From Cenococcum geophilum 1.58 (taxonomy: Eukaryota > Ascomycota > Dothideomycetes > Gloniales > Gloniaceae), in NCBI GenBank assembly GCA_001692895.1, contig KV748285.1, positions 124,001 through 188,000 on the forward strand: a stretch of 64,000 bases of DNA. The letters are read 5' to 3'. Below the pieces are notes generated by a model. The model made no database searches. It was not told where the DNA came from and worked only from the letters and a program-made list of their open reading frames with translations. This document shows positions 26,837 to 38,242 of the stretch, one piece after another. The position numbers and the translations under genes are program-made. Within the stretch, counting starts at the first letter, position 1; each line of letters starts with the position of its first letter.

Positions 26837-28100
26837 TCACGCCTCGTCGAAGCTGCTCTTGAACGTCCATCTCGCATCCTCGCCGGTTGTGAACGGCACA
26901 CCCAGCTCGAAGAGTCTTGTTACCACATCCGCGAAGTCCTTGAAGAAAGCATCATTGTCCTTGGCATACTTCTCTACGTACTGCCTGAAGCTCTTGTCTT
27001 TGATGAGCACCATATCTGTCGGCAGCATCATGAGAGACTTGGTCGTCACGTCCTCAAACTGCTTGGGGCCGCTCCACTTCTTCCATGCCCACTTCTCCTC
27101 GATCAGGAGCTTGTAGTAGTCGTTGGTGAGGGTGGTTGGCGAGAAGGTCCATGGGCCGTCATAGCCACTTCGGTCAGTGTGGCAACGCCCGAGAGCGTGG
27201 GCACCTGATAGTGCAACAATTTCTTGGTCGTTGAAACCCATGCGGCCGAAGATAGTGCGCAGATGCTTCTGCTCCTGGGAGGCATCCGGGAGACGACCGT
27301 CAGGAGTACAGAAGGAAACGTCGCGGTCTGTACGACCTGGACGGAAGGGAATGTGTGGGCCTTGCATTTCTTGGATGGCGCAGATGCCAGAAAGAATCCA
27401 GAGGTCAGAGTAGCTTATCCAAGGAAATTTTTCTAGAGATTGTCAATAGGGGGGTTAATTTGGGATATAGGGAGGCCAAGAGAAGATCGGAATTGCCGAT
27501 GTGTAGACGTACCCTTGATAGGATCTAGGAAGTCGCGAGCAGCCTTCAGGCCAGCATTTGCACCGTGGTCACCCTCCGGGGTGAATCTCATGGTGGCACC
27601 ATTGGAGCCGCCAGTGCCAGTTTCCTTGTCATAGCTATCTTATGTTAGCCATCAAATTTCACCTTCTCTCTCGATTGATCCTATTTTACTTACGTTCCAC
27701 TGGCGTGCCATGCCAATCTTAGCAGGACGGGGCCATAGCTGCCGTCGTCGTACTCATCATGTTCCTCCAGTGCCTTTGCCACAGTATTGTAAACCTGCTG
27801 GTAGTCCTCGAACTTGGGAGTGAAAGGACCCTTTGGCTTAACTTCCTTCCCTGAGAAGAGGTCTGGGTTCTGGCTGTAGTAGTAGAACCCTCCGCCACCA
27901 AGGGCGGCAAGACCAATGCCCCACAGGAGGCCGCTGCTGCCAGACTTCGGTGCTGCATTATCGGCATATCCTCGACGAGATTGTCGGGGGAATGTCTGTC
28001 GTGGAACTGCGAAGCGTGCGTTGCGTGTGGCGGTCGCCCTGAAGTTTGCCGGGGCTAATCGCAGCGCGCCGCGGGTGAAGGGCCTAGCTGCGGAGGCCAT
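26837..28100 (-). CDS. ccp1: cytochrome c peroxidase, mitochondrial
   Basis: Minus-strand exons 28100-27694, 27634-27513 and 27432-26837 encode about 374 residues. An Arg/Ala-rich presequence ends near [10 protein letters not shown] and is followed by a hydrophobic stretch ([19 protein letters not shown]), as in yeast Ccp1, which is sorted to the intermembrane space. Distal haem residues Arg128, Trp131 and His132 are in [10 protein letters not shown]. The proximal His255 is in [11 protein letters not shown], and the radical Trp271 (GPWTFSPTT) sits 16 residues on, exactly the CCP spacing. The enzyme reduces hydrogen peroxide using ferrocytochrome c. The Trp distinguishes it from ascorbate-inactive class I relatives. 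Start chosen at the Met opening the presequence. Confidence 0.95.
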
Positions 28101-28883
28101 AGCGGGAGCTATCTGTGATTGTCGATGAAGTTTAGAGATGATGATAATAGGCAATGAGGCAATTAAAGCAGTAAAAGCAGGCGCAGATAGCAGGGCTTCA
28201 ATTTAGATGAGGTGAAGGAAAGGGAGAGAATGTGGGAAGATGTTTCAAGAGTGCCAGTGCCTTCCTGATAAACATACCCGTCGGACCACGGTAACTCCCT
28301 ATGTGGGCCCCAAGGCAGCCAATCACCGCTGGTATAGGCCCCCCTTGTGCCTAGAACTCTGATGCTGAAGTAATCCATCACCTTGGGAACGAGAGCTCAA
28401 ATTTTCAGCACTATTTTCATCATGGCAAAACAAAAAATTTGACGTTTCAGGCCCAGCAACAGAGCCTCCTTTTCCCCTCGTCACTGAAACAGGGATAATT
28501 CTCCGGTTCGCGTGGCGTCTCAGCCGGATCGACGGGGCTCTGAGTTGGAAGAGGGGAAAGAGGGGGCCGTATGCATGTACCCTATACTCTATAAATATGA
28601 GTAATGGCCCCTTTCGATCCAGTCCTGGGTACTTTCAGCTCTCCTGAAGTTTTCTTGGGGAGGAGGCTGAAGCGCATGGGGAGGGACCAATCACAAGCCT
28701 TGTATTAGTGGACAATGCTCTAAAAACCTGGGGAAACTCGGAGGATCTTCTACCAGGTCAGAGTTACACCAGTTTAGACTTAGAACAAGAAGTTCAAGGG
28801 AACTTAAGATTTCACGAGTATAGCTATGATTTTTATGTCCCAGGTAAGGTCAATAACAGTAGGTCTTAGTATCAACAACGGAA
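28101..28883. other. intergenic, promoter side of the peroxidase gene
   Basis: Upstream flank of the peroxidase gene. A TATAAATA-like sequence is present near 28591 but no gene is seen beside it. The stretch ends at the nested-element island. Confidence 0.4.
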
Positions 28884-29017
28884 GTCTGTTCCGACTGATA
28901 CCGGTACTCGCGATATTCCGGAACATTTCTGCCTCATTCCAGAACGAGTCATCCTTGTTCGTGTATCGCTTTGATCGGCTTGATTCCGGATTAATTTCTA
29001 ATATTCGCGACAGAGTA

Positions 29018-29340
29018 TCCCTTAACCCGCCGACGTCCACCGAGTATATGGTCCGTGCGGAACACCAGAATGAGAAGTACGCGTATAGCCTAAGTAGATT
29101 TAATCAATACAATACTATCAAATATGCCTTCTAATCGTACTTCCAATGATATAGACCTTGTTCAGCCGACTAAATATAACGTTCAACCAAATCGTGTCGC
29201 TAAAAGCCCATCACCAGAGCCGTGGCCGCTGCCCAGTTTCGCAACGGCTTCATATTTCTAATCACGACAGTTTGATTGCATTGATCTTATTGGTTGGTTC
29301 TTATCGATACCGAGTGGACGAATTTCGGCGGGTTAAGGGA
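29018..29340. mobile_element. nested MITE, TCCCTTAACCCG family, TA target site
   Basis: The ends are TCCCTTAACCCGCCGA and its exact reverse complement, flanked by TA on both sides (29016-29017 and 29341-29342). GTCCAC near the left and GTGGAC near the right extend the repeats. The interior shares GGTCCGTGCGGAACA and TTCTTATCGATACC with the copies at 11147 and 58901, in inverted order. At about 323 bp it is the longest and best preserved copy here. Confidence 0.8.
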
Positions 29341-29500
29341 TAAAAAAGCTTTACTACGTACGTTAATAACGTATCTAGCCTCCTTATAACGATTAGGATT
29401 TCTACGTACGTCAAAATTGAGGTTAATTGTGGCTAAAATTTAATTGATCGCTAAGCTAAGCCAAATTAGGGTAATTAGAGAGAGCCAAGTCGCCTCACTA

Positions 29501-29631
29501 TCCCTTCGCACGTTGGAGTCCTACACTTGGCGCCAAGCCTAGGAACATCGTACACACGGGCGCCCAACGGGCGCCTCTTATTGGCCAGGCCCTTATCGAT
29601 ACCGTAGGACGCAAACCAACGTGCGAAGGGA
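29501..29631. mobile_element. small nested MITE, TCCCTTCGCACGTTGG ends
   Basis: The 131 bp element has terminal inverted repeats TCCCTTCGCACGTTGG, with TA on both flanks (29499-29500 and 29632-29633). GTCCTAC and GTAGGAC sit just inside. The core holds GGGCGCCCAACGGGCGCC, a hairpin-prone run. The first five bases match the TCCCTTAACCCG family but the rest differs, so it is a separate or distantly related family. Confidence 0.72.
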
Positions 29632-30237
29632 TATAAAAGCCCTTATAATTATAGAGCTATAGTAAAGTAATACTAGAGACAATTTTCAGTTTAACTTGAC
29701 CGCGGTAACCTACTTATATTGCTTTTAGAGCACTACCTTATTCCAGAATGAGTCGATTAATCCGGAATGAAGCCGATTAAAGCGATACACGGCTCATTCT
29801 GGAACAAGGACGACTCGTTCCGGAATGAGGCGGAAATGTTCCGGAATATCGTGTGTACCGGTATTAGTCGGAACAAGTCTCAATTCTCTTAGCCAGGTGT
29901 CATCTTACTTTTGAGGTAGGGCTTCTCGAAATCCCCCCGGAAGTAGACGGAAACTTTTAGAATACATACTTAATCTACCTTTCATGTAATCTATCTTCTA
30001 GCAAAAGACACGAGATGACTCTCAATAACCGCCAAGTCATATGAGAGGCTTAGATAAACAGCCTGCTGACACGATGATATTCCGAGTTCTGGAGATCTAC
30101 AGAGTATTAGAGACTTGAGTGTTATAAAAGGCCAGGGGCTGGCCTGGTTACACTAGGAAGCCGTTACACGACACAGATGCAGAGTACCATGCATGCTGGG
30201 CTAGATTAATGAACCAATGTGAGTTTATTTAGACTCT

Positions 30238-30606
30238 TTGAGATTCTCTATCAGTAATCACAGTTCGCATCTGGGGACTCAAACATCCGTCGTGGCACGC
30301 CTTCAAAAAGTTATCTCAAATACTGGAAGTTCTTTTAAGTACGTTGCCATTCACACAATCAGGCTTCTTAGTAAAGAAATACTTTTTGGGGAATACGCAA
30401 CGGCTTTCCCGACCGGCTTTCCCTACATAAAGCGCCGCTTGAAAGAACGCCTGGTGTGCCGTATGCTCAAGGACCTCCAGGGGCAGCAAGAAGTCAAAGA
30501 GCTAGCGATATATGACTCAGCATTGTCAGACATGTTGATTGGAGTGATCAGGGCGCGAAATAAGGCCGCCTTGGACGACCTGAAGCTGCTATTCCCCTGC
30601 TCATGA
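30238..30606 (+). other. open frame of unknown status
   Basis: A 122-codon frame with mixed, protein-like composition (ERLVCRMLKDLQGQQEVKEL). It has no ATG at its beginning and no domain that I recognise. It lies between two transposon-like elements and could be a fragment of a decayed gene. Confidence 0.2.
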
Positions 30607-30662
30607 TTTTATATCTACGAAGATTCGGCCAGGTTAATGATTGGAGAAGAGGGCTTTTTTTA

Positions 30663-31370
30663 GGGGGTGTTCGGTTGCAACTCCATATTGTAACCGAAAT
30701 GGAGCTCAAAACTGAATATGAGGTGGTTGTTCGGTAAATCTGACGACTTTTGAATCTGAAGCTCCTCCATATCGGTAAGCGCGTTAAATTTGTAAGCTAT
30801 ACTGCATACAGTAGTTGAAATGAGGTTCTTGGCACCGTTTTAATATGTAGCTTCGAGCTCCCATTCCATATTCCATATCAATCTGGAGCTCCCATATATG
30901 CGCCAAAGTGACAACTTCTCGTAATATGGCGACTCCACACGCCTCAACCGCGATACTGCTGTCGCATTTACAAGCCTTAATTATATGATATTATTATCTT
31001 AACCTTCGTGATCGCGGGCGTTGCTGTAATTCTACTACGGCTCGTACGGGAGGTGGGCAAAGATGTAGGAAACGTCAATCGTAGAGAGGGCGTTCGCCGA
31101 GGAGGAGGTTCCATTATTACACCAAAGTAGGGAGTCGCGATAGAGGCCTGGTGGCAGAGAGGGGCTCATTCGAATTGCTCACCGACGTCAATCGTGCATT
31201 ATGCGAAGTCAAATATGGAGCCTTATCTGGAGCCTTACCGAACAGTCGACTCAATTACAGATTCAAATGAGCCACGGTAGTAGCCGCCATTAATTACAAA
31301 ACGGGCGACACTAAAGGCGCACGGATTGAACAGATTATGATATGGAGGCGATTTGCAACCGAACGGCCTC
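30663..31370. mobile_element. PIF/Harbinger-like MITE with TTA target site
   Basis: The left end is GGGGGTGTTCGGTTGCAACT. The right end, reverse-complemented, is GAGGCCGTTCGGTTGCAAAT. TTA flanks both sides (30660-30662 and 31371-31373), the typical PIF/Harbinger target-site duplication. The element is about 708 bp. CTCCATAT occurs inside both ends. No transposase frame is present, so it is non-autonomous. Confidence 0.72.
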
Positions 31371-31583
31371 TTAGATGTAAGACAAGACAGCCTAATTGAT
31401 TACTAGAAGTATTTAAAAATGAGTAGTACCATTTTCTCACAGTGACGGTAGGAGACCTAAGTGGTAAGTAAACAGGGTTCTGCATCGTCATGCCAGACTA
31501 ATCAACAGAATCATGTTGCAATTACGAGTGTATTAATTCCAGTTCTTGGGTGTACCAGGCGAGCTTATCTTCATGCCACCTTA

Positions 31584-31713
31584 TCCCTTAGCCCGTTGGA
31601 ATTCGTCCAATGATTATCAGCCAATTAAAGTATCTGGATTAGCAAAAGACGCCCAATGAAATCTAGTCGTGAACTTAAGCGACCTCAGCGTAGGACTCCA
31701 GCGGGTTAAGGGA
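31584..31713. mobile_element. short MITE, TCCCTTAACCCG family, TA target site
   Basis: The left end is TCCCTTAGCCCGTTGGAATT. The right end, reverse-complemented, is TCCCTTAACCCGCTGGAGTC. TA flanks both sides (31582-31583 and 31714-31715). Its 130 bp interior carries TTATCAGCCAATTAAA, like the other copies. Confidence 0.75.
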
Positions 31714-31988
31714 TAGGCGCCTTCTCGTGGCGTTTGCTAATTTGAAGTAATACACGCAGTCCGATGCCATTTCCATAGCTACTACAACACCTGAGCCAGA
31801 CCCAGCAGGTTGATGCCCTGCCAGGGCTATTTGAACTCTGTTTATATCCTGATAGCCTAGAAGAGTTTTATAAGGCAGTGCAGTAACTGTCTTGACATCA
31901 AGCGTATGCTCGTTATTATCATGAATCTGTTCTTTTGACCCGGTGACTATACAATGGACTGCCAAGTGGAGCCATAACAACTAGTAGC

Positions 31989-33304
31989 TCAAAACCCTTT
32001 CGAGGGCTGCTTTGTCCTTTTCCGCACTATCTCTTCAGCTCCTGCTCTCTCATGCTCCAATTTCGGCTTTAAATAGCCCCAAGCTACCATGTTTGGTCTT
32101 TTTGGAATCCGAATTGCTCGTTGGTAGGCCTTACAAAGCTCCAAAACCGGTTTGAGGAGAGGTGGTGTCATTGCTGAGGCGTGTGCGGTGAAAAACACCT
32201 CCCGATCCCCCTTTTTATCCCTATAGCTGGTTTGTTTTGCTCCTCTGTTACTCTTCTCCCAGTTTTCTAGCTGCTCGGAGAATTTTAGATGCTCTTTACT
32301 CTCTTTCTCTTTATCGTTAAACCACTCGCTAATATGGTCTTTTGACCAAGGCTCACCGTTCTTACCGAACACACTATGGAGTTCTGCAAGGATGGCGCAG
32401 ACATCGGATCGCAGATAAACGGTACGGTGAAACTGAAGATCAGCCTCTCCAGCTTTGACGTAATTGCCCCAGGAATCTACTGTTGCGGATGGAATGCAGC
32501 GGAGTAGTTCGGATAAGTCGTTTCCAACCGAGTCTTGGAGCATGGTAATAGCATCCATCTCCTACACATCGAGGACAGATTTAGTTATCCAAAGTATGAA
32601 GGAATTTGAAGATCAATACTACGCACCCCAACAATTCTAGAATGCAAACAGGCTTTGCACCATCGTCTAAGGAAAGCCCAATACGTCTTTCGAGTCCTCT
32701 CTTTCTTACAGCTCATGCAACCTTGTCCATGGCGGAGATCCGCATACTGCCATTCTTCTAGTCCAGGGATAGGCGGCGGAATCTCATCTCCATAATTATA
32801 CACTCTGCTTTCTTTCCACACTGATTTCTTTCCCAGAATCTCGCGAAACAGCGGGGCAACGTCTTTCATATACAGAAGAACTGATGATTCGCTGTACTGG
32901 AAAATAATCGGCCACAGATCTGCGCACAACGCTGTTTTCACAGGCCTACCCGCACGAAGTTTCGTCGGTCCACCAGCATGTGGCCGGGTTTTGGGTATCG
33001 CCGTCTTCTTTGTCGATATGGAAGCGCGTGTTTTGGACGTATTTACCAAGATATCCTTGGAGGGCTTTGACTCTTTAACGCTCTGGCGTAGCTCAGTTGC
33101 TGCATCAGCCTTTCCCTTTAAAGTCTGATAGTCGGCTGAGTTGGCAGGGCTATTAGACGTCGCTCCAGGGCCCTGGCTACGTGGAAGATGACGGATTGCT
33201 CTGAAATCAAGTACATCGGTGGAAGTGCTGAATTTCTTGTTGGCGATAGAGGGAGCTTGAGGTGTAACTCGAAAAGCGACATTGGGACGAGAAGATTGTG
33301 GCAT
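31989..33304 (-). CDS. F-box-like protein with cysteine cluster
   Basis: Minus-strand exons 33304-32627 and 32561-31989 encode about 416 residues. The N-terminal 120 residues are Ser/Thr/Lys-rich and probably disordered. An F-box-like segment follows (LCADLWPIIFQYSESSVLLYMKDVAPLFREIL). Soon after comes a possible zinc knuckle, CMSCKKERTRKTYWAF then WCKACLHSRIVG. The C-terminal exon is charged and helical and has no repeats. F-box proteins recruit substrates to SCF ubiquitin ligases, but no substrate-binding repeat is visible here. The Cys pattern resembles that of many uncharacterised fungal F-box proteins. The intron (65 nt) joins in phase 0. Function beyond this is unknown. Confidence 0.72.
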
Positions 33305-34299
33305 TTTGATTCATTCAAATGACTATGTAATACCAAATGGCAAAGGACAGTCGGCTGGGGAAGAACAGGAAGACGTGGAAAGGCGAGGAGACCAGAAGGT
33401 TCATTAACCAACCACCCATAACGGGCAAGCTCCGATTGGCCGAAGCATATCGATCTTAGGACAAAGTTAGCAATGGCTGAGGCGTGCAGGCGTCGGGGAG
33501 CAATCCGCACCCCCGCCACGGGCTGGACAATGGATAGGCTGTCGTATGATGCAATTATGGTGTTGGGATCTGCTGGATGCTAAGACAAGGCAAAAGCCCC
33601 GTCCCCGCGACTCTAGCCCTAAGCCACAAGAACTATTAGCTTGGGGTATCAGCCGCCGCCTTGCATGCCCAAGTCTCTCTTCTGAAAAGCCACAATGCTT
33701 ATTACCCATTCGGTTTGTCGGCACCTCTGCACCTCTGACCTCGGCTCCTCTGTTCTGACCGAGACACCTTAATAATATCATTTGTATTTGCTACTGTAAA
33801 GACCCCTTCTCACGTCAGCACAAGGTTGGGTGGAGCCACCGTTTTTGCGCGTTTTCGAGTCTCGTTATTTAGTGGATAATCCGCACTTCATTTTAACTCG
33901 CAAGACAGTTCCAAACGCGCAACGTCCAGGCACCCGGTGCCATCAGTCCCCAAAAAATTAAGTGGCGCGCTTTGGCCGGCTTAGTGGCTTACAACAGCAT
34001 TAATTTACAGGGAGGTGCGGGGCAAAACACAGGAAATGTTCCCCAAAAGCTCGGATCGGGGCGATGGCGCGCGAGGGTGTTGAGGTACAGTAGTGTCGAG
34101 AATTACTAAAATCGGCCCAAGATCGACGCGCCAGGGATGATCCTTTATGAATAATTTTCTCTTAAAATCCAGCTACCGCCGGCCGGGCTTCCAAGCTTGT
34201 TGTGTCCTCGGCCTTACCTGCCCGTCCGTTCAATATGCATTTCCGCAGTGAAAGTAAGTCACCTTGTCCTGCTTCCATCGAACCCTCGCTGATACAGTC
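33305..34299. other. intergenic between divergent F-box and MFS genes
   Basis: A shared upstream region of about 1 kb between a minus-strand and a plus-strand gene. No gene, repeat or RNA seen. GCACCTCTGCACCTCTGACC near 33720 is a small direct repeat. Confidence 0.45.
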
Positions 34300-36031
34300 A
34301 TGCCAGAGAAAGGAAAGGCGCAGGAAGGCGCGGAGGACCCTGTTCCGGAGTACAACCATACGCAAGATGAGACGGGCCTCGAATATGATGATGGGACGCC
34401 TATTCCCTGTCCGCCGCATACCACGGAGCGCAAATTGGTAGCTAAGATCGATTTGCATGTCATTCCATTCCTTTGTATTATGTACTTGTTGGCATTTCTG
34501 GATCGGTAAGACATCCTTGGTCGGAACCCCAACTCCGTAATTGGGCTTTTATCAATTAACAAATGGGCGCGCAGAGTAAATATCTCAAATGCAAACATCT
34601 TCGGTCTCTCTACCGACCTTCATATCGCTACTGGGAATAAATACAACACTGCACTTGTTATATTTTTCGTCCCGTACGTCCTCTTCGAGATTCCATCTAA
34701 CGTTCTCCTGAAAAAATTGAAGCCGCACATCTGGTGTAAGTAATGAATAACAATAAATTTTAATATTATATGGGCTGAAGAAAATCTAGTATCATCATGC
34801 ATGTTCTGCTTTGGCTTCGTCACCATATGTCAAGGACTGGTCCATAGTTACAGCGGCTTGCTAGCCACCCGTATGTCTTATGCACCAGTTAAGCATAATT
34901 CCAGCCTCTTACTTTTCAACCAGGTTTCTTCCTCGGCTTGTGTGAAACGGGCATGTTTCCAGGATGTAAGCTCCTACAATATTACCGAAATTACCGCCAT
35001 TGCCGTCCATTGACAACCTTACAGGCTTCTACTTGATCGGGATGTGGTATCGCCGTCATGAAGCACAACGCCGTTATAGCTTCTTTTTTGGCAGCGCGAC
35101 GCTTGCTGGCGCATTTGGTGGCCTTCTCGCATCTGCAATTGGAAAGATGGATGGGATGCGAGGCTATCGCGGCTGGAGGTGGATCTTCATCCTTGAAGGC
35201 ACGCTAACCTGCGTTGTCTCGCTATTCTTCTTCTTCCTGCTTCCCAGCTTCCCCGAAGAAGCCAAATGGCTGCAGCCCTCGGAGCGCGCGTTCATCCGGT
35301 CTCGACTTCGTGAAGACCAGGGCCGTTCGGCCGCCGAGCGACGAATCACGCTTAGGGATATCGGTAACGTTTTTAAGGATCCTAAGATCTTCGTAGGCGG
35401 CTTTATGTACTTTGGCTTGATCGTACCCGCGTATGGCTACGCCTATTTTTCTCCCGGAATTATAAAGTCGTATGGATATTCGGCCATCGAGACACAGCTG
35501 TATAGCGTACCACCATGGGCTGCCGCCTTTGCTTTCGCCATGGTCATCGCATACGCCAGTGACAGAACACGACATCGTTTCTTCTTTGCGCTACTTCCTA
35601 TCTGCGTCTGCATCACAGGTTTTGCCATCCTTATCGCCGTCCACAACCGCAAGCATCTGCAATATGGAGCTCTCTTCCTCGTCGCCATGGGTGCATTCTC
35701 CGCTATGCCAGTCATTATATGCTGGTTTAGTATGAATCTTGGTGGGCATCACCGGCGCGCTGTGGGAACCGCGTGGCAGATTGGGTTCGGCAATGTTGGA
35801 GGTATTATTGCTGTGTACGCGTTCTTAGCGAAGGATGCACCCAAGTATATCACGGGATATAGCATATGCATTGCGTTTGTGTGTGTCGGTGGCGTTAGCT
35901 GCGTGATCTATTTTGCCATGTGCTACTGGCAAAATCGGAGGAGGGAAAAGTCACCGACGAATTTAGGGCTAACGGAGTACGAGAAGACAGAGATGGGAGA
36001 TTTGAGCCCAGATTATCGGTATTTGCTGTGA
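34300..36031 (+). CDS. MFS permease, Dal5-like anion:cation symporter family
   Basis: Five exons (34300-34505, 34575-34735, 34790-34870, 34924-34965, 35025-36031) give about 498 residues. A hydrophilic N-terminus leads into LVAKIDLHVIPFLCIMYLLAFLDRVNISNAN, the family's helix 1 signature. Later landmarks are GLCETGMFPGCFYLIGMWYRRHEAQRR and GWRWIFILEGTLTCVVS. Twelve membrane helices are expected. The family imports allantoate, nicotinate, pantothenate and similar carboxylates across the plasma membrane. The substrate cannot be told from sequence. Exon 4 is only 42 nt, but its residues are the conserved FFLGLCETGMFPG, so it is real. All phases close. The start lies after a possible leader upstream. 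Confidence 0.92.
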
Positions 36032-36522
36032 TTGTTTTGGTTTGGGGATGGAAAGAGAAGAGGATAAAAATGAGAGGAGAGATAGAGGTAATTTGGATAG
36101 AATGACATTGAGACTAGCCTAAGGAGATGCTGGGATGCTAATATCTTAATATAATTCTATTGCTTCATATCCTTGGTGTCATCCCTAAACTAAAGACTCT
36201 TTGATAGAGCCCAACACTATACATTTAGCTGGATATTGATTCTTATTGAGCGATGTCCCCAATTTTGTCCCTCCAATACCTTTGTGGTTGTGATAGTTCT
36301 GTGGTGACCCACTATCTAGCTGAAGTAACCATATCCATCCGCTGTGCTAGCTGCAAATCACTGATAGTATCTAAGTTCTATCATTGATAGTAGCAAAGTC
36401 TAGAGAGCCTAAGCACGTGGTAGGCGGGATTGCAGACGCTACGAGGCCCAATCGTCTAAGGCTTCCGCTCTCCATAAGCTCTTCCAGAGAATTAATCATA
36501 TAGCCAATCCCCGTACATCTCC
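36032..36522. other. intergenic between convergent genes
   Basis: CACTGATAGTATCTAAG and CATTGATAGTAGC form a small repeat at 36359-36400. No gene seen. Confidence 0.4.
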
Positions 36523-37356
36523 TCAAGCGACACTCGCAGTATCAATACTCTCCCCATCTCTCCAAATCTCCTTACTCTCCTGCTCCACTCCCTTCATAGC
36601 CTTAGCCACCTCCTCAAGCTTCGCCACCACCTCCAAAACCCCGGTATTCACACGCTGAAAGTACCGATCATTAGCCTCCCTCCTCTTCCGACTCAACTCA
36701 ATATCCTTCTCCGTGTCCTCCTCCAGCTGCGTCCGCTCACTCGCCGGCTTCGCACCCCCAGCCGCCGGCGCCGCAGCGCCCACACCCGCCATCTTCTCCG
36801 CACGATCCGCCGCCAAAATATTCGTCGCGCCCAGCCCCAGCCCCAGCCCCGCCTCCTGCCCGCGCGCCGCCGCGGCCCTCTCCTCGTCAGCCTGGCCCTC
36901 CTCGTCGGCCTCGCTGCGCGCCCACGCCTTCGCGAGCGCAATCTGGGCCGCGCGCAGCTCGTCCAGCGCGCGCGAGTGCGCCGGCGCGAACATGTGCGTG
37001 CTGCTCGTCGCGCTTAGCTCTACTTCCTCCAGCGTGTTCTGCATCTCGGCCCAGATGGCATCCGTGCGCTCGTTGCTTTGCTGCTCCACGTGCTGCTGCT
37101 GCTGTTGCTGCTGCTGCCGCCGCGCGAAGGGCCCGGTGGCGGCGGGCCCCGCATCGGTGCGGTCGGCGGTGTCGCTGCGTTTTGGGTCGCTGAGGAGGGA
37201 GCGTTGGCGGACGAGAGGGGCGCGGGTGGAGGGCGATGTGGTGGGGGGTGGGAGGAGGGAGGTGTTGGAGGCATTGCGGGAAGGGGGGCCGACGAAGAGG
37301 GAGGGGGCCGGGAGGCGGTTCGACGTGGTCTTAGTTATGGGAGTGGTGGAGGTCAT
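36523..37356 (-). CDS. conserved hypothetical fungal protein with poly-Gln run
   Basis: A single exon on the minus strand encodes 277 residues. A Pro/Ser/Thr-rich N-terminus holds a run of eight Gln (RRQQQQQQQQHVEQQ). A helical core follows (WAEMQNTLEEVELSA; ALDELRAAQIALAKAWARSE) and then an Ala/Glu-rich low-complexity region with GLGLGLGA. The end is coiled coil (EKDIELSRKRREANDRYF; VVAKLEEVAKAMKGVEQ). I do not recognise a named domain with certainty; similar proteins occur across ascomycetes as uncharacterised. The gene is GC-rich compared with neighbours. It is divergent from the ribosomal protein gene (about 330 bp between start codons). Confidence 0.72.
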   Translation of the reverse strand: MTSTTPITKTTSNRLPAPSLFVGPPSRNASNTSLLPPPTTSPSTRAPLVRQRSLLSDPKRSDTADRTDAGPAATGPFARRQQQQQQQQHVEQQSNERTDAIWAEMQNTLEEVELSATSSTHMFAPAHSRALDELRAAQIALAKAWARSEADEEGQADEERAAAARGQEAGLGLGLGATNILAADRAEKMAGVGAAAPAAGGAKPASERTQLEEDTEKDIELSRKRREANDRYFQRVNTGVLEVVAKLEEVAKAMKGVEQESKEIWRDGESIDTASVA

Positions 37357-37685
37357 TGTGCTTCGGGCTCACTGTATATTTACATGTTTGGTGGAGGTAT
37401 TTGGCTGGCGTTGGTTTGGCAAATGATTGGTGGAGGGGTAGCTGATTAGATAAGATGGGCTGCATCGGGAAAAGCCGTTCTCGCTTGCGACCTCTCACGA
37501 GCACACAAGTCCACTTGGGTATTTTCTGCATCGACGACTAAATCTCGAACGAAATCGACTCCATCACAACCCATACCGCGATCATCACATAAATCGGTAC
37601 GCCTCCCCCTGCCACTCCCTACAGCCTCAATCTCCCCTTCAATCCCCGGTCTCCAACGCCTCGCTAACCTGCAACACCAGCAATC

Positions 37686-38242
37686 ATGGGTAAAGGCAAG
37701 CCAAGAGGTCTCAACGCCGCCCGCAAGCTGCGCAACCATCGCCGCGAGGGCCGCTGGGCCGACCTGTCCTTCAAGAAGCGCCTGCTCGGCACGGCCTACA
37801 AGTCCTCTCCCTTCGGTGGTTCCTCACACGCAAAGGGCATTGTCCTTGAGAAGGTCGGTGTCGAGGCTAAGCAGCCAAACTCTGCTATTCGGAAGTGTGT
37901 CAGGGTGCAGTTGATCAAGAACGGAAAGAAGGTCACCGCTTTCGGTACGTCAATCTCGTCAATGTAGCATTGTGATATGGGTGGCGGGATTGGATGGGAT
38001 TGTGTGGATATTGGGGAATAGAGGTTGTGCAATTGTTAGGACCGGATGCTAACAAATTTGTAGTGCCAAACGACGGTTGCTTGAACTTCGTAGACGAGAA
38101 CGACGAAGTCCTCCTCGCTGGTTTTGGTCGTAAGGGCAAAGCCAAGGGTGATATTCCCGGTGTGCGGTTCAAGGTCGTCAAGGTGTCCGGTGTCGGTCTC
38201 TCAGCGCTGTGGAAGGAGAAGAAGGAAAAGCCTAGGTCGTAG
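37686..38242 (+). CDS. rps23: 40S ribosomal protein S23 (uS12)
   Basis: Exons 37686-37944 and 38064-38242 encode 145 residues, exactly the eukaryotic uS12 length. It opens [20 protein letters not shown]. It contains the decoding-centre loop with [20 protein letters not shown], whose proline is hydroxylated in yeast and animals. It ends in [17 protein letters not shown]. The protein sits at the A-site decoding centre of the small subunit and monitors codon-anticodon pairing. The intron (119 nt) falls just before [14 protein letters not shown]. The C/T-rich leader upstream is typical of ribosomal protein genes. Confidence 0.98.

Larger units (their letters stand above)
28884..29879. mobile_element. 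about 1 kb non-autonomous element with long (about 115-130 bp) inverted repeats
   Basis: The left arm starts GTCTGTTCCGACTGATACCG. The right arm, reverse-complemented, starts ACTTGTTCCGACTAATACCG. Both continue through GATATTCCGGAACATTTC, CCTCATTCC and CGGATTAAT. The left arm lacks about a dozen bases present in the right. The interior is non-coding and holds two smaller elements (29018-29340 and 29501-29631). This is a foldback or MITE-like DNA transposon. Arm similarity remains high despite scattered differences. No certain target-site duplication. Confidence 0.75.

Noticed and set aside
31675-31980. Minus-strand frame of about 100 codons downstream of the F-box gene
   Set aside because: It has no ATG at its start and its last residues are encoded by the arm of the MITE at 31584-31713; at best a fragment of a decayed gene.
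36693-37449. Long frames opposite the poly-Gln protein gene
   Set aside because: Poly-Leu, poly-Cys and poly-Gly runs are shadow translations of the CTG-rich repeat; the minus-strand frame has protein-like helices.
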